This document shows positions 12,701-23,379 of a stretch of DNA of 64,000 bases, piece after piece; the stretch's first letter is position 1; every line of letters begins with the position of its first letter. The notes beneath the pieces are model-generated. The model saw only the letters and a program-made list of their open reading frames with translations, had not been told where the DNA came from and ran no database searches. A program made the position numbers and the translations under genes. The stretch comes from Heterohyrax brucei. Taxonomy: Eukaryota; Chordata; Mammalia; Hyracoidea; Procaviidae. The stretch covers positions 222,909,323-222,973,322 of the forward strand of contig CM053140.1 of assembly GCA_028571685.1 (NCBI GenBank), read 5' to 3'.

Positions 12701-13575
12701 TGATAAACTGACCTTTGAGCACTGCTTTGGCTGTATCCCATAGGCTCTAGTGTTTTTATTCTCATCTGAATCCATAAACTTTTTATTTCATCTTTGATTT
12801 CTTCTATAACCCACTGCTTTTTGAGCTAAGTGTTTAATTTCCATGAGTTCCAATGTGTATCAAAGTTTTTTCTGCTATTGATTTTCAGTTTTATGGTCTG
12901 AGAAGATGCTTTTCAATAATTCAGTGGTTTGGGTTTTGTTGAGATTTGCTTTATGTGCCAATACATAGTCTATTCTGGAAACTGGTCCATGTACATTGGA
13001 AAAGAAAGTGTACTTATCTGTTGATAGATAAAAAGTTCTGTATATGTCATTCTGTGTGAGATCTAATTGGTTAATTGTCACAGTAAGATCTTCTGTGTCC
13101 TTACTGAGCTTTTTTCTAGATGATCTGGCCACTGAAAGTGAAGTGTTGAAGTCTCCAACTGTTATTGTGGCATGATCTATTCCATTTTTCTATGTAGTCA
13201 GTATTTGTTCAATGTATTTAGATGCTGTGTCATTGGGTACATAAATATTTAATATTGTTAAATCTTGCTTGTGCATTGTACCTTTCAGCAATATATAGTG
13301 GTTGTCCTTGTCCATGATGGTGGATTTTACATTAAAATCTATTTTATCTGAGATTGGTATCACTACCCCTGCTCTTTTTTGTACATTGTTAACTTGGTAT
13401 ATGTTGCTCCATACTTTAATTTTCCATTTGTTCATATCTTTAACTCTAAGGTGAGTTTCTTGTAAACAGTATATAGATGGGTCGTGTCTTTTGATCCAAG
13501 ATTTCACTTGTTGTCTCTTTACTGGAGCATCCAGACTGTTTACATTCAGAATAATTATTGACAGTTATGTGTTTA
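9766..13575 (-). pseudogene. L1 copy 1 ORF2 (endonuclease + reverse transcriptase), decayed
   Basis: ORF2p normally nicks DNA and reverse-transcribes L1 RNA. Fragments appear in order on the minus strand. The endonuclease start is near 13507 ('SWIKRHDPSIYCLQETHLRV'). The end of the endonuclease domain is at 13132-12875 ('SRIDYVLAHKANLN'). The RT has '[20 protein letters not shown]' near 11920 and '[16 protein letters not shown]' near 11680. The C-terminal domain has 'NNKCWRGCGEIETLLHC' near 10120. Frameshifts and stops separate them, and an AfroSINE interrupts at 12191-12299. Confidence 0.88.
12191..12299 (+). mobile_element. 5'-truncated AfroSINE inside L1 copy 1
   Basis: It begins at 'gcagttcaaatcc' and ends 'ggcacttggctcgcttggc'. 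The L1 text on either side ('gtgataag', 'aatctagg') is continuous in the second L1 near 44010-44035. This copy shows the terminal tail type, GGCACTTGGCTTGG-like, that recurs in the micro-insertions of this window. Confidence 0.85.
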
Positions 13576-13989
13576 GTGCTGTCATTTTGATGTGATTATT
13601 TTTGTGTTGGTGTTTTCTCTTTTGTTATTAATAGTCTGTTCTGGGACATTCTTCTTTATGTGTTGAATTTTCATGTTTTTCAGTGTTGGTTTTGTGTTTG
13701 TTGAGACCCCTGTATTGCATTTGTTGTTTTGAAGTGTTGCTTTGTTATTGTGCTTTGTGTCTACCTTTATAATCCCCTTAATAATCTCAGTTCAAACCAA
13801 ATTTATCTTCTACAGATATTATTATTTTCATTGCCACCTGAAAGAACTATAACTACTATAGTATATCCCTCTTTCTATTGTGGTGGTATCTTAGGTTTCA
13901 TGATAAGTTCACTGTTTCCCTTCTTTTAATTTTGTAGCTCTGAGTGAATTTTGTGACTTTCCTAACTGAGTAGGCTTCAGGATGTTGTG

Positions 13990-14930
13990 TCCTGCATTGC
14001 CTCCTTAAATATACACTTGATGGTTTTGTTTTTATAAGCATAGAGTTTCTTTCAGTGTTTCTTGTAGTTTTAGTTTGGTTTTGCAAAGTGTCTGAGCTTC
14101 TGTTTATCCACAAATGTCTTAATTTCATCTTCATATTTGCAAGACAGTTTTGCAGTATATATAATTCTTAGTTGGAAGTTTTTCTTCTTCAAGGCTTTAA
14201 ATTTGTCATCCCACTGCCTTTATGCCAACATCATTTCTGCTGACAAATCAGATGAAAGTCTACAGGTCTTCCCTCTGAATGTTAGCGTTGTTTTGAATCT
14301 TGCTGCCTTTAAGAGTTTCTGCTTATGTTTCATTTTATTAAGCTTTAAGTATGTCTTGGTGTTTCTTTTAGGATCAATTTTCTGTAGTGTTTGATACACA
14401 TCTTGGATATCTATGTCCTCTTTCATAGTTCCAGGTAAGTTTTCTGTCAACAACTCAAGAACAATGCTCTCTGTGTTCTCAGTTATGCCTCCTTATTCAG
14501 AGATTCCAATTAATCACAGATTATTTCTTTTGATAGAGCCCCACATATTTCTTAGAGCTTCTTCATTTTTTTAATTTCTTTTCTCTGACTTCTATTCACA
14601 AATGCTGGTGTCAGTGGCTTTATCTTCAATACCACTTATTCTACTGTTCAATGCATCAGTTCTGTTCTTTTGGCTTTGAATTGAATTGTCTGATTCTGAG
14701 ATTTTTTTGTTATTAACCTATCAGATTTCTGAACGTTGATGTTCTATCAGTTTGAATAGCTTACTTGGTTTTTAGTTTTGTTCTGCTGCATTTTGTGTAG
14801 TCTCTAGGAGAGTTCTATATATAAATCTTTTGTACTCGATCTCTGATAGTTTCATAAAGGCTTCTTCATCTGGGAAGTTTTTTGTGTCTGTATTTTGGAA
14901 GTTTCCTGGGTCCGTGTTTGAATATTTTTT
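13990..14930 (-). pseudogene. L1 copy 1 ORF1 (RNA-binding chaperone), decayed
   Basis: ORF1p coats L1 RNA. On the minus strand, 14453-14220 encodes a segment with 'KIDPKRN', 'LLKAARF' and 'LSSDLSAEMMLA', typical of the RNA-recognition and C-terminal domains. Further along, 'KNFQLRIIYTAKLS' and 'FVDKQKLRHF' can be read in a shifted frame. The coiled-coil part upstream (14480-14900) is broken by stops. Confidence 0.75.
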
Positions 14931-14934
14931 TAAA

Positions 14935-16017
14935 TGCTAGGCTGTGGTCTGTTGCTTCCGGGACATCTAGAGGCTGTTTAGTTTCTCTGGTGTTGCCTTA
15001 ACAGGTGGTAACAGGTGGTAAACTGTAGTTCTGAGAAGGAAGTTGATCAACAGCCACCTCTTTGTTCTCTTGTTACTGGGCCCAGTGGACTCCCTGGGGT
15101 GGAAGACTCTGCCTCCTGGTTGGCAAAGACACTGCCCTTATTATGGAGACACTGTGGGCCATCAGCTGACACTATGATGTGGGTCAGTGAAGGCCGAAAG
15201 AGATGCAGTTTTGTTGCACTGCCGTGAATTCTCCAGAAAGTTTTATTTTAAAAGCTAAACGCTACCTACTTGTTAACCAAAGTTAGTGAGAGTGCCAGGT
15301 ATGGAAGTCCCCTCCTTCCAGCTGACAAGGGTGGCTCTCACTCCATCTGGAGATGTTTCATTGCAGATCACAACAGGCACAGGCCACCATGCTGCAAACG
15401 CCACCCAGACACCACTTATGAGGCAACACAACACTAAACACAGCCCCTCCGCTGGGAAAGTGCTCCCTAGGCTGGTACTGTCTCCCAACCCGAGAATCTG
15501 CCCCCAGTGAGGGCTCCAATTGAGTAACTCAACCTCCCAGGCACACAAGCTGTTATTGCAGTCAAGCTACCCCTCCCATTGAGAAAGAGGCAAATCTACG
15601 CAGACTTCCAAAAAGGGTAGAGTGGGGGGATGGTGGTGTCACACAGTGGGCTCTCAAAATGTGGGTATCCCACCCAACATCTCTCTGCTGTGGGACAGAA
15701 AGTTCACTTCAGGATTGCACTTCAGAGTAATCCTGGCACATGCCCCTCCCCTGCCTGGTAGCCAACAAAGAGAAAAAAGTTAAAATTTCCAAGTACCTTC
15801 AAGTCACATGAGATGTCCACTTAGCCAGATAAGGGTTCCACAGTAGAGAGGAGTTTTCCCACTTAGTGGTACACATTCCTGAGTGACAGTTCTATGTCAC
15901 ATCCTAAGGGGTCTCTGGGTTTCCAGAAAGCTCTGTTCAATTATCAATCCAAGCGTTAGTTTTCAGACAGAATTAAGGAGATGTATGTCTACTCCACCAT
16001 GTTAACTCTGCCCCTCT
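14935..16017 (-). promoter_or_regulatory. L1 copy 1 5' UTR
   Basis: This GC-richer segment corresponds to the 46560-47523 region of the second L1. Its 5' terminus, near 16017 on the minus strand, reads GGGGCAGAGTTAACATGG, aligned with GGCAGGGCCAAGATGAC of the other copy. The YY1-like core of L1 promoters is mutated here. It contains a 12-bp tandem duplication 'ggtggtaacagg' near 15004-15021. Confidence 0.65.
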
Positions 16018-16288
16018 AAAATTTCTCTTTTTAAAGCCATCCATTTGTGATATTTCTGTTAAAGCAGTACTTTGTGACTGATGACTAAGATAGCTGGCAA
16101 AATGTGAGAAACAGAAAAACCCTTGATAAGACTGACACAGTGGTTCCAACAATGGGCTCAAACCTGGTGATGACTATGAGAATAATGCAGAACTAGACAA
16201 TGATTTGTTCTGTTATACATAAGGTTGCTATAAATCAGAGCCAATTCAATGGCATACAGTAGCAACACTCATAGAAAAAATTGGCCAT

Positions 16289-16366
16289 TGAAAACCCTAT
16301 GAACAATAGTTCTATTCAGACACACAGGGGATTGCCATGAGTTGGAATCAACTCATGGCAAGTGGT
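16289..16366 (+). mobile_element. AfroSINE 3' fragment
   Basis: 'gaaaaccctatgaacaatag', 'ttgccatgagttggaatcaa' and 'ctcatggcaagtggtt' match the second half of the SINE. The tRNA-like half is missing. Confidence 0.75.
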
Positions 16367-16730
16367 TACTGATAATTTTAACATTTTCATGAAAAAAACC
16401 TCACACATACAGAACTATTCAGAGTTGTCCAAATACCAACGAAAGGCGGTGTCTACAATGAATGAAAGGTAGAAGTCAGGGAAATCAATAGAAAAAAAAA
16501 AAGTAGAAATAAAGTAGACAGACAACTGGAGAAATTACCTGACCAGACTATGATGCTGAAATGTTCCTGGAAAGGGAAGGGCAGGAGAGAGCTGTGGCCT
16601 TGGAGGACACAGTGGGAAAGTTAAACCATTATGACTTCAATTTGTTCTCACTCATTTCCTTCTTTGGAACTGTAGCAGATTATTGACCAGACTATCCTTA
16701 TCAAAAAGCCACCATAATACAGCCACTTAT

Positions 16731-16932
16731 GAAGCCTTAATGCCATAACAGTTAAGCATCAGCTGCTAACCAAAAGGTCAGCAGTTTCAACCCACCAGCT
16801 GCTCCACAGAAGAAAAGACCTGGCCATTCCTTCCATAAACATTACAGCCTTGGAAACCCCATGAGGCAGTTCTGCTCTGTCCTGTAGAGGGGTGTCTACG
16901 AATCAGATCAACTTAGCAGTTTAGTTGTTATG
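16731..16932 (+). mobile_element. AfroSINE, long form
   Basis: It has the head 'taacagttaagcatcagctg' and 'ctaaccaaaaggtcagcag'. It retains the middle block ('gaagaaaagacctggccatt...ataaacattacagcc') absent from copies such as 5612. It ends 'tctacgaatcagatcaactt'. The long form is older or more widely distributed among Afrotheria than the deleted form. Confidence 0.85.
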
Positions 16933-16939
16933 CAAGTTG

Positions 16940-17670
16940 TGCAGTATGCATGAATCTTGCAATGGGGTACATGGGAGTTGAAACTCAGTCCAAACTCTAC
17001 TTGCCTTGTTTACTTCCCTAGCATGGGGCAACATCTTCACTAAGGAACAGGCATTGTTTTAATCACTGAAAAATATCATACAGGCGGATGCGACATCCTG
17101 CTCACTATGAACTAGGTCTACTATAAAACCATCTGTTTCAAAAGTGGCCACATTTTTGTTGTGTGTTGTTGTTGTTTGTTTATTTTCACCAGCATCCTCA
17201 GTATTTAAATACAGTTGAATATAGTGATGAGAATATTTTCATGAATGTACCCCAGCCTCTGCCAAATTCACATTTAGGCAGTTGAGTACAGTAGCTAAGC
17301 AGTCTCAAGGGGAAAATGTGCAGATTGTTAAAAGCAATTGAAATAAGAATTTACAGTGGGATCCAATTTCGAAACTATGATTCCATTATTTGACACTAAG
17401 AACATTCCCTCGATGACATTAACAATAAGAAGAAATTATCATCTGAAAAGATATCTTTAAGGTAAGAGCAAAGAAGACATTAAATGAAGAGAAAGTGACC
17501 ATTAAGGAAGAAAATTGGTTAACTATTTATAATAGCTACTTAACCATTTGATAAATCTTGTTTGCATGAATACTTGTAGTGAGTACATTCTCCTCTTCCT
17601 TTTAAAAAGTATTTACAGAGATTGAAAAATGAGTGTGGACTGTGACTGAAAACAAAAGCAAACAAAATAA
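16940..17670. other. No recognisable feature
   Basis: AT-rich sequence with a short (TTG)n run near 17158-17180. No repeat or open frame can be supported. Confidence 0.5.
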
Positions 17671-17671
17671 A

Positions 17672-17813
17672 CAAATCCACTGTTGTGAATTCAATTCTGA
17701 CTCATAGAGACCCTATAGGACAGAATACAGTTTTCAAGGAATGCCTGATGGGTTTAAACTGCTGACCTTTTGGTTAGCACCTACAGCACTTAACCACTAT
17801 ACCACCAGGGTTT
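17672..17813 (-). mobile_element. AfroSINE, short form
   Basis: The reverse orientation is shown by 'tgactcatagagaccctata' at the left and 'accactataccaccagggtt' at the right, which is the complement of the SINE start. It is the first of a three-member minus-strand run. Confidence 0.85.
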
Positions 17814-17822
17814 TCACAGTGA

Positions 17823-17946
17823 CTAACCCACTGCAGTCGAGTTGGGTTGGACTCATAGCAACCCTAGTGGTCAGAGTAAAACTGCCCCGTACAGTTTTCA
17901 GGGAGTGCGTGGCAGATTTGAACTGACAGCCTTTTGGTTAACAGAC
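17823..17946 (-). mobile_element. AfroSINE, 5'-truncated
   Basis: 'actgcagtcgagttgggttg' and 'gactcatagcaaccctagtg' at the left, then 'gatttgaactgacagccttt' and 'tggttaacagac'. It lacks the first part of the tRNA-like head. Confidence 0.85.
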
Positions 17947-17949
17947 TAA

Positions 17950-18017
17950 ACTTACCTACTGCTGTCCAGTTGGTCCAACTCATAGTGACCCTAGAGGTCA
18001 GAGTAAAAGTAGCCTTA
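17950..18017 (-). mobile_element. AfroSINE 3' fragment
   Basis: Only the last third of the SINE is present ('ctgctgtccagttggtccaa', 'ctcatagtgaccctagaggt'). It abuts two other minus-strand copies. Confidence 0.75.
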
Positions 18018-18061
18018 AAAAGAACTGTAGACACTTTGCTCCGTGACTAGCATCCTATTGG

Positions 18062-18241
18062 TGTTACCTGAGGCACAAGAGTTAAGCGCTCAGTTTGAAA
18101 CCTAACCAGTGGTGCTGTGGGAAAAAGACCTGGTAATCCGCTTCTACAAAGATCACAGCCAGGAAAACCCTGTGGGACAATTCTGGTCTGTCACATGGAG
18201 TCACTATGGGTCAGAACTGACTCAGTGACACCCCAAAACAA
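18062..18241 (+). mobile_element. AfroSINE, long form, diverged
   Basis: It has the middle block 'aaaaagacctggtaatccgc' and the end 'tcactatgggtcagaactga', 'ctcagtgacacc'. It is in the opposite orientation to its three left neighbours. Confidence 0.8.
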
Positions 18242-18565
18242 CAGGCCTTAGACATAAGTGTAGTCACCTTTGATTGGTCTGAAGGAATGAGATGCAACAA
18301 GAAAGGAGGAAGAGAGTACTAACGTGGATTGATCATGTATCTGTTGTAAATGGAACATCATGCCAGGTTCTTTTCATATAATATCTTGTTGCTTCACAAT
18401 ATTAACCAATAATCGAATACATAATTGAATACTCTTCAGAATGGAATGCCAGCATCAGAACTTAGCTAGGCCCAACATTCACGTAGTTAGGAAAGAAGTT
18501 ATAGCATTACTCTAGCCCTACAAAAACGCACATACACACACAATAAAAAACAACCCACAAAATCA

Positions 18566-18749
18566 AATACATTGCCATTGAGTAAATTCCAACTCATAGC
18601 AACCCCTATAGGATGAGTAGAGCTGCCTCAGAAGGTTTACAAGACTGTAAACCTTTACAGAAGCAGACTGCCACAGCTTTCTCCCAGAGAGCCTCTAAGT
18701 GGATTTGAACTGCCAGCTTTCAGTTAGCAGCCAAGTACTTAACCACCAC
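18566..18749 (-). mobile_element. AfroSINE, long form
   Basis: Minus-strand copy: 'attgccattgagtaaattcc' at the left, the long-form middle block 'ctgccacagctttctcccag', and 'cagttagcagccaagtactt' at the right. Confidence 0.82.
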
Positions 18750-18754
18750 CTTCT

Positions 18755-20150
18755 AGCCCTGTAGCATTGCCCAACTGTTCATTGAAACTAGAGTATGAAC
18801 TCTTTGAGAACTGCCATGTTCTTCACCAAGGGAGGGAAATCTAGAGTTGGAAAGCAAAGGCTGCATAGAACAGTGAAACAAAGACAAGTTTTATCTGAAA
18901 TTGTTCAAGTCAGAACTGCCAAAATGAACAGCAGTGCCAGTGAAGTCTGGGGTCACAAATCACAACTAGATCTTTGGACATCAAGAAGAGAAGGGAGAGG
19001 AAAGAAGAACACACGGAAATGCTCGATTCAGAGGCAAGTAGATTCTTATCCTCTTTTTTTCTTTTTACTAAACCCATCTCTACGAACACTTTAAAAACAA
19101 ATCGTCTTGAATGAAATACAAAAGGGACTGTAGATTTTGAAGTATAGGACAGGAACATGTTAGAATCAGAATCATAGAATTGTATGGCTGGAAGGAAATA
19201 CAGAGATCCACCCCCTAGGCCAGTTAGAGTTCTATGTTATAAGGTACCTTGGGTGCTTTGGGGTGGGGTCCAGGGCACCAAGCACTTGACTGAGGTGTGG
19301 AAGAGGATGGAAGTGTAGGCTAATTTTAATCTCTTCGACGGCACTTGACTTGGCTTTCTAAATTAGGATTCTATGTGACATTTTCTTTAGAGAGGGAAAA
19401 AAGAAGATTTTGCTGTATCTAAAAGAAATGGCAGCACCCTCTTTTCACCAACAAAGTCCATGGTATTTAGGCTGTACAAAGTAACTTTTCCCAAGGACAC
19501 ATGTTCTGGTGGAGTACCTCCATCCTCCTGACTCCAGGAGCCTCAAACCAGACTGCCTGTCATTATGTAGTCCAATTCCCTACGAGATGGTTTGATTAAA
19601 ATTGTAGCCATTCTGGTTTAAATCTTGAGATTCTATTTATTTTATGATAAGTATCTTGGTATCTAATGAATATTAATTAAATATGTAAATACAATGTTAC
19701 TTTTAAACAATATTTTAAACAGTGTTTGGGCCCTTCATCTCTCTGCTTGCCTGGACTTTCACATTTTAATCTCCAGCTGCCTCTGCAGATAAAACTACAT
19801 GCTGTTTCTGAGGGTAAATGCCTTCAAGATCAGGAAATTATTTTGTGTGAAGGAATCATTTCCTAAACCAACCAACTATAATTCCCAAATGTCTTTTTTC
19901 TTGCAGGAATTTACATAGAAGTGATAAACAGTAAGCTACAATGGAGTTCTAATCTCTTCTCAGCCAACTCTGGTATTGCCATAAACCTCCAGAAAAAGAG
20001 CTAAAGCCACAGGAGCCCAACAGTGCATTAACCACCTCAGGTTTTATGTTCTTAGAGACACAGAGGATTGACATGTAGAGATATGAGACTCACAGGGACC
20101 CACATCACCACCTCCATCACCCCAGCCTAGCAACATCTCCTTCTCTAGGA
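18755..20150. other. No gene; one short SINE-tail relic
   Basis: Mostly unassigned sequence. A diverged ancient repeat may lie near 19165-19215 ('atcatagaattgtatggctg'). A SINE-tail match lies at 19333-19355. An open frame at 18795-19094 (99 codons) has no domain and overlaps one on the other strand. Confidence 0.45.
19333..19355 (+). mobile_element. Micro-insertion of AfroSINE 3' end
   Basis: 'ttcgacggcacttgacttgg' is the AfroSINE terminus and nothing more. An imperfect flanking pair, 'ctaattttaatct' on the left and 'ctaaattaggattct' on the right, may be a decayed TSD. Confidence 0.5.
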
Positions 20151-20154
20151 AATA

Positions 20155-20365
20155 ATTAATAATGAGCACATAATGTTTACTCTATGCCCAGGATTGTTAA
20201 AGCACTTCATCTGTATTATCTCACTGAATGCTCATATGAACACTATGCAGGGGGGTACTATTATTCTCTCTGTTTTAAGGAGGAAGAAGTGGAAGCACAG
20301 AGATTAAGTAGCTTTCCCAAAGTTACATATTTAGTGAATGGTAGAGTCAGGATTCAGCCCCCGGT
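20155..20365 (+). repeat. MIR SINE
   Basis: 'attgttaaagcacttcatct', 'tattatctcactgaatgctc', 'gattaagtagctttcccaaa' and 'gtagagtcaggattcagccc' follow the MIR 3' half. Confidence 0.75.
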
Positions 20366-20369
20366 GTGT

Positions 20370-21146
20370 TGACTGCACAGCCCAGAGAGTGAAACTGTGA
20401 AGGGCAATGCAGATGTACTTATTGTAGGTGACTGACCAACAAATCAGATCTAAAAATACCAAGGTGGCCACTGTAACGCAGACTGGATTAGGGATAACAT
20501 AAAAATGGAAACACATGGCCTCTCATTTTGAGAAGGTTTCACATCCTGAAAAACCATCAGGAAAGTGAGCTGAGGACAGAAGAAGTGAGGCGGAAACAGC
20601 TGCCGTACGTTAAGACGCTCCAGTCTGCTGGTCTTCCCTCAAGACTATTCTAGAACCTAAGAAGCCACCCTAGCAAAAGAGTAGGCAATGAGGAGCAATT
20701 TAGACTGCATGGGGACAGAGCTGAAATCTGAGGAATCTTGGGGAGGAGAAGAGACACATCTGCTAACTCTGAGGCCAGGGCAGGCAAGAACTGGAGGCAG
20801 AGGGGAGGCCGAACATGAAGCTGGAGGAAGAGGAGCCAGTGGAGCCTGAGTGTCACCTTTACTCACATTCCTGCCCCCCACAGAGCAAGTACCCCCTTAT
20901 TCACATCCGCTCCCACCTTGGCAGTAAGCTTCTGAAAAGCAAAGGCCATGTTTAATTTATCTTTGAATCTTCCCCGTGACTGAATCTTTCAAGTTCTAAA
21001 CAGGGTAACAAGTAAACTACAGAACATTGAAAATGAGTGTGATCCTGCCTAGATACAACATTATCCATCTAGCACATGCTACTAATAGATACACAGTAAC
21101 TATGAATCAGGTCTCCAAATGGCACGCTATACACTGGGTTAATGAC
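20370..21146. other. No recognisable feature
   Basis: Moderately GC-rich around 20640-20880, where short overlapping minus-strand frames (68 and 74 codons) look like chance. No repeat was assigned. Confidence 0.5.
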
Positions 21147-22153
21147 TGTCATGCATTTAATTCTGTTGCCCAAAAAATGTGTGTAGCAGTTTGTCTGTGA
21201 CATGATTCCCAGTACTGTGTGTTTTTCCTCTATTTTGGGAATGTAATTTTTTTATATGTTGTAAATCCAAATGTCTGCCCCCAGTCATAAATAGCATCCA
21301 AACACTGTCAGATATGTAGACAGAAAGTGAGCCCCCCTGGTTGGAAGGCACTTGGAACATGACTGGGAAAGAGCTGTCTCCTCAATTCAGAGTCAACCTT
21401 AATGACGTAGATGCCGTAAGGCCTTCGGGATCCTCCTTCATTGATTTGGTATGACTCAGAATGAAAAGAAACGGCTGCAAACATCCATTAATAATCAGAA
21501 CATGGAATGTACGAAATTAGAATCTAGGATAATTGGAAATCATCAAAAAAGAAATTGAACTCATAAACATTGATATCCTAGGCGTTAGCGAGCTGAAATG
21601 GACCAGTATTGGCCATTTTGAATCTGACAATCATATAGTCTACATGCTACTACCCTGGGAACAAAACTTGAAGAGGAATGGGGTTGCCTTCATCATCAAA
21701 AAGAACATTTCAAGATCTGTCCTGAATTTAGAATGGTGTCAGTGATAAGAAGACCAAGTTAATATGACTGTTATACACATTTACCCACCAACCAGTAAGG
21801 CCAAAGATGAACGGACTGAAGATTTTTACCAGATTCTGCTGTCTGAAATTGATCAAACATGCAATCAGTATGCACTGATAATTACTTGTGACTAGAATTC
21901 AAAAGTTAGAAACAAAGAAGGATCAGTAGTTGAACAATACGGCCTTAGTGATAGAAATAATGGTGGAGATTGCATGATAGAATTTTGCAAGACTAACCAC
22001 TTCTTCATTGCAAATACCTTTTTTAACCAACACAAATAGCAACTGTACACGTGAACCTCGCCAGATAGAATACACAGGAATTAAATCTACTACATCTGTG
22101 GAAAAAGATGATGGAAAAAACTCCATATCAGCAGTTGGAAAAAAGGTCAGGTG

Positions 22154-22249
22154 CTTTTACTTTGCATTGTCAGTGAAACACAGGTAAACATCTTTCTGGT
22201 ATTCTCTGCTTTCAGCCAAGATCCATACGACAGCAGCAATAATATCCCT
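22154..22249 (-). other. Inverted copy of RTE reverse-transcriptase segment
   Basis: About 92 bp here are the reverse complement of 23230-23320 within the same element, with about 4 mismatches by my count. The minus strand reads 'AVVWILAESREYQKDVYLCF', as the native segment does on the plus strand. RTE copy C, near 41000, passes without interruption from 'caggtg' to 'gcacagatc', the exact site where this block lies. Confidence 0.88.
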
Positions 22250-23379
22250 GGCACAGATCATCAAGTGTTCAGAAGCAAATTCAAATTGAAACCAAAGAAA
22301 ATTAGAACAAGTCCCTAAGAGCCAAAGTATGACCTTGACTATATCCCTCTTGAGTCTAAAGACCATCTCAAGAACAGATTTGACGTGTTTGATCACAAAT
22401 GGCCAAAGATCAGACGAATTGTGGAATGACATCAAAGACATCATCCATGAAGGGAGAAAGAGGTTATTAAAAAGAAAGGAAAGAGAGAAAAGATCAAATT
22501 GGATGTCAGAAGAGACTTTGAAACTTGCTCTTGAAGGTCAAGCAGTTAAAGTGAAAGGAACAGTGAAGTAAAAGACCTAAACAGAAGATTTCAAAGGGCA
22601 GTTCAAGAAGACTAAAGAAAGTATTATAATGACATGTGCAAAGAGCTGGAAACGGAAAACCAGAAGGTAAGAACACATTCTGTATTTCTCAAGCTGAAAG
22701 AACTGAAGAAGAAACTCAAGCCTCATGTTGCAATAGTGAAGAATTCTACAGGGAAAATATTAAATGACTCAAGGAGGACCAAAAGAAGATGAAAGGAATA
22801 TACAGAGTCATTATACCAGAAAGAACTGGTTGATGTTCAGCCATTTGAAGAGGTAACATATGATCAGGAATCAATGGTAAGTAAGAAAGAAGTTGAAGCT
22901 TCACTGAAAGCACTGGCAAAAAACAAGGCTCCAGGAGTTGATGGAACATCACTGAAACATTTCAGCAAACCGATGCAGTGCTAGAAGTGCTCACCCATCT
23001 ACATCAAGAAATTTGGAGGACAACTACCTAGCCAACTGACTGGAGAGATCCATATTTATGTCCGTTTCAAAGAAAGGTGATCCAACCAAATGCAGAAATT
23101 ACTGAACAGTATCGTTAATATCACACACAAGTAAAATTTTGCTCAAGACCATTCAAAAGTGATTGCAACACTATATTGACAAGGAGCTGCCAGAAATTCA
23201 AGCTGGGTTCAGAAGAGGATGTGGAACCAGGGATATCATTGCTGGTGTCGTATGGATCTTGGCTGAAAGCAGAGAATACCAGAAAGATGTTTACCTGTGT
23301 TTCATTGACTATGCAAAGTCATTCGACTACATGAATCATGGCTAACATTGTAGAGAATGGGAATTCCAGAACACCTAAT

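Larger units (their letters stand above)
8714..16028 (-). mobile_element. Full-length antisense L1 (copy 1)
   Basis: The element is about 8725-16017 on the minus strand, flanked by the direct repeat AAAATTTCTCT at 8714-8724 and 16018-16028. In L1 orientation the order is 5' UTR, ORF1, ORF2, 3' UTR, then AATAAAAG and an (AG)n-type tail, seen as (TC)n at 8721-8737. It is about 7.2 kb without the AfroSINE at 12191-12299. Both ORFs carry many stops and frameshifts, so it is not active. A full 5' end is unusual, since most L1 copies are 5'-truncated. Confidence 0.88.
8298..16092 (+). mobile_element. MaLR-type LTR split by L1
   Basis: The LTR parts are 8298-8713 and about 16018-16092. The head ('gtcacagatggaattgtgtcc') and the end ('gactaagata' for 'gactaagaca') match the copies at 1 and 21147. 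The body has 'gaaagcactgctgggagcagag', 'gacaaggactttcctccagag' and 'cctactggactgtggcag'; the remainder after the L1 is 'aaagccatccatttgtgatatttctgtta'. It is inserted in RTE copy A. The 5-bp TSD is degenerate (cttag/gctgg against CTTGG in RTE), so it is weak evidence alone. Confidence 0.75.
5915..16268 (+). mobile_element. RTE (BovB-like) LINE copy A, 5'-truncated and split by insertions
   Basis: RTE sequence occupies 5915-7200, 7806-8297 and 16093-16268. It starts inside the reading frame at the segment corresponding to 'gagccaaagtatgacc' of the other copies. It runs through the reverse-transcriptase region and ends at 16268 with a degenerate 'ggcatacagtagcaacac', equivalent to the 'ggcacctaacaacaac' tail elsewhere. 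Two insertions break it: a solo LTR (7201-7805) and a MaLR-type LTR that itself holds a full-length L1 (8298-16092). Continuity is clear because the text before 8298 ('agaaactcatcac') and after 16092 ('gaaaaacccttgataagac') are adjacent in the uninterrupted copy at 61999-64000. It is full of stops and frameshifts and appears dead. Confidence 0.85.

Noticed and set aside
22157..22444. Minus-strand frame with RT-like residues as an antisense gene
   Set aside because: It is the inverted copy of an RTE segment at 22154-22249 and its flank, not an independent gene.
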